Shown here: positions 9,331-16,618 of the stretch, piece after piece
Layout of the letters: the number at the start of each line of letters is the position of its first letter
Position numbering within the stretch: the stretch's first letter is position 1
Origin: Hymenoscyphus infarciens
Lineage: Eukaryota; Ascomycota; Leotiomycetes; Helotiales; Helotiaceae
Reading direction: 5' to 3'
NCBI GenBank assembly: GCA_001414345.1
Contig: LLCB01000619.1
Coordinates: 1 to 16,618 of the forward strand
Length of the DNA stretch: 16,618 nt
The notes under the pieces: generated by a model
Seen by the model: only the letters and a program-made list of their open reading frames with translations
Database searches by the model: none
Told to the model about the DNA's origin: nothing
Position numbers and translations under genes: made by a program

Positions 9331-9510
9331 GAGAGTAGTAATAGTAGTACTACTACTTTCTCTAGATTAAATTATATATAAAAGTAAAATCTTTTATATA
9401 ATAAAAGTAATTTAAAGTAATAAAGTAATAGAGAGTAGTAGTAGTAGTAGTAGTAGTAGTACTACTTCTTCTAGATTTATTTATATATAAAATCTAATTA
9501 TTTTATATTA
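9331..9510. repeat. AT-rich satellite array, block 3
   Basis: It begins with the right copy of the E1 target duplication and resumes the monomer that E1 split. It contains about one and a half monomers with TAG/TAC palindromes at 9335-9357 and 9434-9463. It ends at the TA (9509-9510) that borders the MITE-like insert. Confidence 0.88.
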
Positions 9511-9954
9511 CTTAGTCTAGTATTTTCTAAGCGTTCTTAGCTAATTTTTAACTTAGTTTCTCGCTTAAACATAACTCTCTTTTTTTACCTCTACTATATA
9601 TATATTATATAAAAAGTAATAGAAACTAAGGCTTTTAATACTACTCTTTAAAATAGATATATAATCTAGGTTATCTTATATCTAAAGAAGTAACTCTTAC
9701 TTATTAATATTCTATTAACTTCTACTAATAATAATAGTACGCTACTAAACTAGAACCTTATATTAAGAAGTCTTTTATTTAGAGGCCTAACGACCTTTAG
9801 ATCTTCGGTGTTTCTTTATTATTTTATATTATAGTTATTAATTAATTATAAGAATAAAAGTAGGTATATAAGTGGTTTTTACTTAGTTTTAGTACTAAAA
9901 GCGTACTAAAAAGTAGTAAAGAGCTAAGAGATGTTTAGAAAATACTACGCGTAG
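9511..9954. mobile_element. MITE-like DNA element with TIRs and TA duplication
   Basis: A 444-bp insert interrupts a satellite monomer. The terminal inverted repeats match imperfectly over about 34 bp. A perfect 13-mer core, tagtattttctaa, lies at 9518-9530, and its reverse complement at 9935-9947, each exactly 7 bp from its element end, followed inward by cttagct. TA dinucleotides flank both ends (9509-9510 and 9955-9956). Removing the insert and one TA rejoins the satellite as ttttatattataagagctatt, the same length as the consensus. The TA target and short length suggest a non-autonomous Tc1/mariner or Fot1/pogo-type derivative. I see no transposase remnant inside and cannot name the family. 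Confidence 0.75.
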
Positions 9955-9956
9955 TA

Positions 9957-11036
9957 TAAGAGCTATTTAAACTAATAAAGTAATAGATAGTAGTAGTAGT
10001 ACTACTACTACTTTATTACTTAATTTATTTATAAAATTTAAATATATTATATAATAAAAGCTATTTAAACTAGAAAGGTAAGAGAAAGTAGTAGTAAAAC
10101 TATTAATAGTTTAAATTATCTATAAAATATATATCTTTTATATAATAAAAGCTTTTTAACTAGTAAAGTAAGAAAAACTATTAGTAGTAGTACTACTACT
10201 ACTACTTCCTATTTAATTTATATATAAAAGTTAATTATTTTATATAGAAAAAGCTATTTAAACTAATAACTTAATAAAGAGTACTAGTAGTAGTACTACT
10301 TCTACTACCTCTTACTTAATTTATCTAAATCCTTTATATAATAAAAGCTATTTAAAATAATAAAATAATAAAGAAAAGTAGTAAAACTATATAAAAGATA
10401 TATCTTTTATAGAATAAAAGCTATTTAACTAGTAAAGTAAGAGAAAGTACTAGTACTATAATTACTACTATTAATAATATAATTTACTTATTAAAGTTAC
10501 TTAAACTAATATAGTAATAGAAAGTAGTAGTAGTAGTAATAGTAGTAGTAGTAGTAGTAGTAGTACTACTTCTACTACTTCTTTTAAATTAATTTATATA
10601 TAAAAGTTAAATCTTTTATATAGTAAAAGCTATTTAAACTAGTAATATAATAGAGAGTAGTAGTAGAACTATTAATAGCTTAAATTATTTATAAAAGTTA
10701 AATCTTTTATATAATAAAAGCTATTTAAAGTAATAAAGTAATAAAGAGTAGTAGTAGTATTATAACTACTACTTCTTATTTAATTTATCTATAAAAGCTA
10801 CTTAACTAATAAAGTAATAGAAAGTAGTAGTAGTACTACTACTACTACTACTTCTTACTTAATTTATCTATAGAAGTTAAATATTCTATATAATAAAAGC
10901 TATTTAAAGTAATAAAGTAATAGAAAGTAGTAGTACTTCTACTACTACTACTACTACTTATTACTAAATTTATCTATAGAATTTAAATATATTATATAAT
11001 AAAAGCTATTTAAAGTAATAAAGTAATAGAGAGTAG

Positions 11037-11089
<53 letters not shown>

Positions 11090-11589
11090 ATCTAATTTAT
11101 TTATAGAGCTTAAGTCTTCTATATAATAAAAGCTATTTAAACTAATTAAGTAATAGAGAGTAGTAGTAGTAGTACTACTACTACTACTACTACTACTACT
11201 TACTTAATCTATCTATAGAGGTTAAATCTTCTATATAATAAAAGCTATTTAAACTAATTAAGTAATAGGAAGTAGTAGTAGTAGTACTACTACTACTACT
11301 ACTTATTACTAAATTTATCTATAGAATTTAAATATATTATATAATAAAAGCTATTTGAAGTAATAAAGTAATATAGAGTAGAAGTAGTAGTACTACTACT
11401 ATTTATAATTTAATTTATCTGTAAAATTAAATATATTATATAATAAAAGGTATATAAAGGAATAAAGTAATAGAGAGTAGTAGTAGTAGTAGTAGTAGTA
11501 CTACTTCTTACTTAATATATTTATAGAGTATAAATATATTATATAATAAAAGCTATTTAAAGTAATAAAGTAATAGAGAGTAGTAGTAG

Positions 11590-11633
<44 letters not shown>

Positions 11634-11918
11634 ACTTAATTCATCTATAAAAGTTAAATCTTCTATATAATAAAAGCTATTTAAAGTAATAAAGTAATAG
11701 AAAGTAGAAGTAGTAGTACTACTATTATTTATTATTTAATTTATTTATAAAATTAAATATATTATATAATAAAAGATATATAGATAAATAAAGTAATAGA
11801 GAGTAGTAGTAAAAGTAGTACTACTACTACTTCTTACTTAATTTATTTATAGAGGTTAAATCTTCTATATAATAAAAGCTATTTAAACTAATTAAGTAAT
11901 AGAGAGTAGTTATAGTAG

Positions 11919-11956
<38 letters not shown>

Positions 11957-12348
11957 ACTTAATTTATCTATAGAGGTTAAATCTTCTATATAATAAAAGC
12001 TATTTAAACTAATTTAGTAATAGAAAGTAGTAGTAGTAGTAGTAGTAGTACTACTACTACTACTTATTACTAAATTTACTTATAGAATTTAAAAATATTA
12101 TATAATAAAAGCTATTTAAAGTAATAAAGTAATAGAGAGTAGAAGTAGTAGTACTACTACTATTTATCATTTAATTTATCTATAAAATTAAATCTATTAT
12201 ATAATAAAAACTTTATAAAGTAATAAAGTAATAGAGAGTAGAAGTAGTAGTAGTACTACTACTACTTCTTACTTAATTTATCTATAGAATTTAAATATAT
12301 TATATAATAAAAGCTATTTAAACTAATTTAGTAATAGAAAGTAGTAGT
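9957..12348. repeat. AT-rich satellite array, block 4 (main block)
   Basis: About 24 monomers of roughly 98-125 bp run here. Length varies mainly through the trinucleotide tracts (for example about 17 TAC units at 11036-11087). The conserved core reads aatttatctatagaattt, aatatattatataataaaag, ctatttaaagtaataaag and taatagagag. Monomer subtypes exist: one with aattaaat and aaaactttataaag (about 12180-12215), one with ctatttgaag and aatatagag (11345-11380). Some recur as collinear dimers elsewhere. No coding potential was seen. The block ends at the left E2 target duplication (gtagt, 12344-12348). Confidence 0.92.
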
Positions 12349-12714
12349 TATAACAGTATACTATCCTATATAGCCGAGATTATATAGCATATACCGTATA
12401 TACAAGGTTTCAGTAGTTGTTGTTTTATATTATCTAATTTAGGAAGGTTACGTACGTTCGTATATCTGTCTAGACTTTCAGACGTACTTCGTAGAGTTCA
12501 GGCTTTTATATTAGCCGACGTATGTCGTTATTCGGTTTCGTACCTCTTTTATATCGTCCGAAACCTCTTATATATAGTAGCCTACTCCTAGAGTCAAAAA
12601 AGGCTAGTTTAGCCTTTTCCTCTATATTAAAGCCTAGTATCTACGTATGTTATTTAGTCTTAAACACACTCCTATATACCTCTTCTCCTATAGTATATAT
12701 TTCGTACTATTATA
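12349..12714 (+). repeat. E2 5' LTR
   Basis: This 366-bp LTR starts tataacagtatac (ancestral TGTAACAG by comparison with E1) and ends ctattata. It matches 15126-15491 at equal length, and the differences I compared are transitions. Its last ~105 bp align with the E1 LTR end, and its whole length aligns with the solo LTR. An 81-codon open frame starting at 12522 crosses from LTR to leader and is homologous to the chance frame at 1647, so it is not treated as a gene. Confidence 0.93.
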
Positions 12715-13060
12715 TAAAAAGGCTAAACTCTTCTTCGCTAGTAACAGTATTTATAATATCTCTTTAAGCTTATCGTTACTTTTATTTCTTTTTTAGGCTA
12801 GAATCGGACCTAAACGACGCTATTCTTAAATAGCCGGGATTCTAGAGATCTCCTAGACGGCTAGTAATATCAGGGTTTAGTATCGGTTTTAGATAGCTAG
12901 TAAAAATCGTATCTTATATATTACAGGATTTAAATACGCTAAGTGTTTAGAATTCTAATAACCCTCTCTATATAGAGACTACTATATATAGGTTCGGTGA
13001 ATAAGTTAATATACTATAGTTATTATAAAGGCTTCTGAATCTACTCTTATCTCCTCTCTT
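12715..13060 (+). other. E2 leader
   Basis: The region aligns with the E1 leader from the LTR junction (taaaaaggctaaac against taaaaataataac) through ctaataaccct to aatctactcttatctcc. E2 keeps more G and C than E1, so it is the better guide to the ancestral sequence. No gene is present, and the primer binding site could not be assigned to a tRNA. Confidence 0.65.
12831..12863 (+). other. Conserved leader hairpin of E2
   Basis: The arms tagccg (12831-12836) and cggcta (12858-12863), plus gga (12837-12839) with tcc (12851-12853), form a hairpin. It occupies exactly the same 33-nt span and order as the E1 hairpin at 1871-1903. Stem bases differ between the elements yet pairing is kept. A cis-acting RNA role is inferred, not shown. 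Confidence 0.45.
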
Positions 13061-13129
13061 TCTAATATTATATCGAAGTTCTAAGAAGACTTTAGGTCTC
13101 TCTCTAAATCAGTTCCGCTACGAGGCGTT

Positions 13130-13980
13130 GAATAACCTTCTAGAGCTACCCCTCTTTTTAAAAGACAACTCTCTAAACCCTCTCTAACCTAACCTATAAC
13201 CGTATATTAAGACCTAGAAGATCCTAATAAAATAATAAGTAAGACTTCTTAAATATAGACGATATATAGATAATAGGTAGACGAGATAGAGGTATATAAA
13301 ACAAAGGATAAAACAATTAGTTAGCTAAGAGATAGAAGACAAAATTATAAGTAAACTTTAAAGTTAAAAATCCTATCTCCGAACCCTCTCTAATCCGACT
13401 CTTATTTAAACCCTCCTTTACTTTTATACCTGAATTTAGACCTCTTTCGCTAAAGAGATACCGCTATCTCTAATACCTTCCTACTACTTCCTAACCCTTG
13501 AATCAGATATAAATCGGTTGAAATACGCTTTCTATTAGGACTAAAGAAGTAAGCTCTTAGCTGAGTTATTACTATTAGTCCTAACCGAACATTATCTAAC
13601 TCTACTAAGCTTCTCTTAAACCTCTACTAGTAAACAACTAAAAAGACTACGATTACTCGGTTATAAACTAAGTCCTAGCCGTAGGTATAAAAGTTAAAAG
13701 AGATAGAAGTGGAATTAAGAGAAGAATACGCTAAAGAACGTTTACTTTTCAAGTATAGCTATACTTAGAGAGAATAGGAATAGTTCTTTTATATATAGGA
13801 TAAAATAAGATTATACCTTAGCTCTAAAACACGTCTGCTACTTTTAAGAGATACTAGAATTATAACTTTATTAAAATAGTAAACGATCTTTTAGCTATAG
13901 ATAAAGAGACACGCTAAAACGCTAAGTTACTTATAATTAGTACTCTGGTTTAAAAGAATACCTCTCTATTCTTATCTAGT
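13130..13980 (+). pseudogene. E2 gag-related remnant
   Basis: The segment 13740-13960 aligns at nucleotide level with E1 gag 2945-3150: shared landmarks are tatataggataaa, cttagctctaaa, agagatactagaat and the stretch encoding KIVNDLLAIDKE (E1: KIVRDLLFIDKE). Small indels near 13770-13810 break the frame relative to E1. Upstream (13380-13740) a Pro- and Leu-rich frame is compatible with a gag N-terminus but shows only weak similarity. No zinc knuckle was found downstream, so the gag is truncated or diverged. Confidence 0.55.
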
Positions 13981-14116
13981 TTAGCTCTAAATCCTCTATA
14001 ATATAATAGCGACTCTTCTTCTAAAATCGGAAGATAACGATTTAAGTTCTTAAGTACCCCGATTTAGAAGAGAATAAGATAATACGATAACTTTAGTATT
14101 AAGTTTATTTAACTAG

Positions 14117-14279
14117 CTAAAACTTCCTCTTTTATTATCTTAAACTTCAGATAGTAAAACTCTAATAACTTCGGAAACAACTTCGCCTTTGACTATCTAA
14201 AACTACCTCTTTTATTGTCTTAAACTTCGGATAATAATTTTAACTTTAATAACTCAGCTATAACTTCGCCTTTAAATAG
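14117..14279. repeat. E2 internal 80-bp tandem repeat
   Basis: Two adjacent copies (14117-14196 and 14197-14279) begin ctaaaactncctcttttatt and end cttcgcctttna. A third copy appears to start at 14280 (ctaaaaccctact) but diverges quickly. Read on the minus strand, each copy gives a similar peptide containing LLSEV and DNKRGSF. This could be an antisense protein repeat, but the period (80, then 83) is not in frame. Confidence 0.75.
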
Positions 14280-14369
14280 CTAAAACCCTACTAACTCTAG
14301 TAAGAAGTCTTTCTTACTTTTATTACTTTCTTTTACTTCTAGCTAGGCTAGAAGTTCTTTTTTATCTAA

Positions 14370-14800
14370 AATTCGACTTAGATACGAATTAGTACGCTCT
14401 TAAAAGGATAGTAACCTCTTAGCTAAGTTATTACTATCTATAATATTATTAACTTTTTCGTTCTAACTTCACTATAAGTCCTCGCTGACCTTAGTTTAGA
14501 CGAACTTATACTCTTTTTTCATTTTAAATTCTTCGAATCAGATACGAATTAGTATACTCTTAAAGTAAGCTCTTAACTAAGTTATTACTACTAATTACGA
14601 CCGAACGACTTCTAACTCTACTCTAAATTCACCTTCGAGTTTTAAATTTTTTTATTCTAAACTTTTTCAAACCTATACTCTTTCTATTTAAATTCAAATC
14701 AGATGTGAATTAGTACGCTCTCAAAGTAAGCTCTTAACTAAGTTATCACTACCTCTTAACTAAACAACCTCTAACTCTACTTTAAACTTTTTAAACTTTT
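14370..14800. repeat. E2 internal 160-bp tandem repeat
   Basis: Three copies are anchored at gatacgaattagtacgctct (14381), gatacgaattagtatactct (14541) and gatgtgaattagtacgctct (14702), with spacings of 160 and 161 bp. Each is followed by taagctcttaactaagttat, or a variant, and an aactctact segment. A diverged outlier lies at 13506-13600, before the gag homology. The plus strand gives a recurring peptide like SDTNQYALKVSSQLSYYY and the minus strand one like NLVKSLL.ERTNS. Neither strand is clearly the coding one. Confidence 0.75.
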
Positions 14801-15113
14801 TAAACTTTTAAACTTTTTCTAACCTACTAGACAGATTAGACTACACTCTTTTAGCAGGCACGAATACTTACTTTTAATATTAAAGAATTAGAAACGAAGT
14901 CTCTTTATAAGCATCTATAGTTACGATTTAAAACCTATCTTAATATCTCGTCTCGCTTATAACAAATTATAATAAATAAAGCATCTTCGAACCTAGGTCA
15001 GCTATAATTCAGACCCTAACCGACTTACGATAACATAATAATATAACACTTATACTATCCCGACTTAGCTCTAAATAATAAGAGATAAATAGACTTAAGG
15101 ACGAGTCTTTTTT
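14800..15113. other. E2 3' internal region without a recognisable gene
   Basis: This stretch, from the repeats to the polypurine tract, shows no recognisable domain. It contains homopolymer-rich sequence near 14790-14820 (aaactttttaaac type) and ends in gacttaaggacgagtctttt, shared with the E1 3' end. Confidence 0.5.
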
Positions 15114-15125
15114 AAGAGAGAGGGA
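15114..15125 (+). other. E2 polypurine tract
   Basis: The run aagagagaggga abuts the 3' LTR start at 15126 and corresponds to the E1 tract at 8841-8853, with the same upstream gacgagtcttttt. Confidence 0.88.
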
Positions 15126-15491
15126 TATAACAGTATACCGTCCTATATAGCTGAGATTATATAGTATATACTATATATATAAGGTTTCAGTAGTTGTTGT
15201 TTTATATTATCTAATTTAGGAAGGTTATATACGTCTATACGTCTATCTAGACTTTCAGACGTACTTCGTAGAGTTCAGGCTTTTATATTAGCTAACGTAT
15301 ATCGTTATTCAGTTTCGTACTTCTTTTATATCGTCTAAAACCTCTTATATATAGCAGCCTACTCCTAGAGTCAGAAAAGGCTAGTTTAGCCTTTTCTTCT
15401 ATATTAGAGCCTAGTATCTACGTATGTTATTTAGTCTCGAACGCACTTCTATATACCTCTTCTTCTATAGTATATATTTCGTGCTATTATA
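15126..15491 (+). repeat. E2 3' LTR
   Basis: This 366-bp partner of 12349-12714 starts tataacagtatacc and ends ctattata, followed by gtagt. It is somewhat more AT-rich than the 5' copy over its first 70 bp (for example ctatatatat against ccgtatatac), consistent with independent RIP hits. Confidence 0.93.
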
Positions 15492-15504
15492 GTAGTAGTA
15501 GTAT

Positions 15505-15590
<86 letters not shown>

Positions 15591-15975
15591 ACTAAATTTA
15601 TCTATAGAATTTAAATATATTATATAATAAAAGCTATTTGAAGTAATAAAGTAATATAGAGTAGAAGTAGTAGTACTACTACTATTTAATATTTAATTTA
15701 TCTATAAAATTAAATATATTATATAATAAAAACTTTATAAAGTAATAAAGTAATAGAGAGTAGAAGTAGTAGTAGTACTACTACTACTTCTTACTTAATT
15801 TATCTATAGAGTTTAAATATATTATATAATAAAAGCTATTTAAAGTAATAAAGTAATAGAGAGTAGTAGTACTACTACTACTACTACTTCTTATATAATT
15901 TATCTATAGAGTTTAAATATATTAAATCATAAAAGCTATTTAAAGTAATAAAGTAATAGAGAGTAGTAGTAGTAG

Positions 15976-16013
<38 letters not shown>

Positions 16014-16618
16014 GATTAATCTATATATAAAAGCTAAATCCTTTATATAATAAACGCGATTTAAACTAATAAAGTAATAGAGACTAGTAGTAGTACTACT
16101 ACTACTACTACTACTACTTCTTACTTAATTTATTTAAATCTTCTATATAATAAAAGCTATTTAAGCTAGTAAAGTAATAGAAAGTAGTAGTAGTAGTAGT
16201 AGTACTACTTCTACTACTTCTTACTTAATCTATTTAAATCTTCTATATAATAAAAGCTATTTAAACTAGTAAAGTAATAGAAAGTAGTAGTAGTAGTAGT
16301 ACTATAACTACTACTACTACTAATTCTTATTTAATTTATTTATAAAGGATAATATTTTTATATAATCTAAGCTAATAAAACTAATAAAGTAATAAAGAAT
16401 AGTAGTAGTAGTACTACTTCTACTATCTCTTACTTAATTTATCTAAATCTTCTATATAATAAAAGCTATTTAAGCTAATAAAGTAATAGAGAGTAGTAGT
16501 AGTAGTACTACTACTACTTATAGTAAAATTTATTTATAAAAGTATTCTACTACTACTTATTACTTAATTTATTTATATTATATAATAAAAGCTATTAAAA
16601 CTAATAAAGTAATAGAGA
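15492..16618. repeat. AT-rich satellite array, block 5
   Basis: About ten monomers run to the window edge. The block opens with the right E2 target duplication and a very long TAC tract. It then continues with the dimer subtype seen at 12071-12320 (here 15593-15842, same length) and ordinary monomers. The 3' monomers (16120-16500) often lack the ataga part of the core (tttatttaaatcttctatat). No gene was seen. Confidence 0.92.
15505..15588. repeat. Uninterrupted (TAC)28 microsatellite
   Basis: Twenty-eight perfect TAC units lie just inside the right E2 boundary. They form one arm of a monomer's TAG/TAC palindrome, whose TAG arm here is only a few units long. It is the longest perfect trinucleotide run in the window. 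Confidence 0.95.

Larger units (their letters stand above)
12349..15491 (+). mobile_element. Non-autonomous LTR retrotransposon (E2), E1-related
   Basis: This 3143-bp element has two 366-bp LTRs, a 2411-bp internal region, a polypurine tract and a 5-bp target duplication (gtagt at 12344-12348 and 15492-15496). The duplication is low in information because the target is TAG-rich. The internal region shares its leader, part of gag and its 3' end with E1 but contains no protease, RT, RNase H or integrase motif. It is best read as a gag-bearing deletion or recombinant derivative that relied on pol from a full-length relative. It keeps more CA, TG and CG than E1, so it is probably the youngest insertion here. 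No intact ORF is left. Confidence 0.85.

Noticed and set aside
9957..12348. CRISPR-like array of regularly spaced repeats
   Set aside because: The whole ~110-bp unit repeats, with no unique spacers. It sits with eukaryotic retrotransposons and RIP, so it is a satellite.
12522..12767. 81-codon ORF
   Set aside because: It lies across the E2 LTR/leader junction. The second LTR copy (15126-15491) and the solo LTR do not support a conserved protein.
14330..14360. Palindrome acttctagctaggctagaagt as an operator or terminator
   Set aside because: It is a single imperfect inverted repeat in sequence where such matches are common, with no partner in E1.
1..16618. tRNA, rRNA or host protein genes
   Set aside because: No cloverleaf, rRNA-like block or uninterrupted conserved coding sequence was seen on either strand.

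Overview
The window is a gene-poor, extremely AT-rich block with no intact gene. It looks like heterochromatin (an 'AT-isochore', possibly centromeric or subtelomeric) of a filamentous ascomycete. The argument for that host is the mutation signature. The dinucleotides CA and TG are almost erased while TA is hugely over-represented: bases 1-440 hold no CA and a single TG. Paired LTRs differ mostly by C/T and G/A transitions, and conserved protein motifs carry Gln or Trp to stop, His to Tyr, Cys to Tyr, Asp to Asn and Ala to Val changes. This is what repeat-induced point mutation (RIP, CpA to TpA) does in Pezizomycotina. I cannot name the species.

Layout. A tandem satellite with a monomer of about 98-125 bp forms the background (1-440, 747-1270, 9331-9510, 9957-12348, 15492-16618). 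Each monomer carries a (TAG)n/(CTA)n palindrome. Four mobile elements interrupt it, and each has a recognisable insertion footprint: (1) a solo LTR at 441-746 with TSD tagta; (2) a complete but dead Ty3/Gypsy chromovirus at 1271-9330 with 477-bp LTRs and TSD gagag; (3) a 444-bp MITE-like element at 9511-9954 with terminal inverted repeats and a TA duplication; (4) a 3143-bp non-autonomous LTR element at 12349-15491 with 366-bp LTRs and TSD gtagt.

The chromovirus (E1) reads, on the plus strand, leader, gag with a zinc-knuckle fossil, protease, reverse transcriptase, RNase H, integrase with GPF module, and chromodomain. Gag domains are all in one frame and every pol domain is in the frame -1 to it. 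Between the chromodomain and the 3' LTR lie about 1.35 kb not explained by the standard gypsy gene set. The minus strand there is purine-rich and may hold an antisense accessory ORF starting at 8259.

The small element (E2) shares its LTR 3' end, leader (including a 33-nt hairpin of identical geometry), a piece of gag and its polypurine tract with E1 but lacks pol. It is probably a parasite of E1-type machinery. It carries its own internal direct repeats. The solo LTR belongs to the E2 LTR family. By degree of CA/TG loss the solo LTR looks oldest or most heavily mutated, and E2 least mutated.
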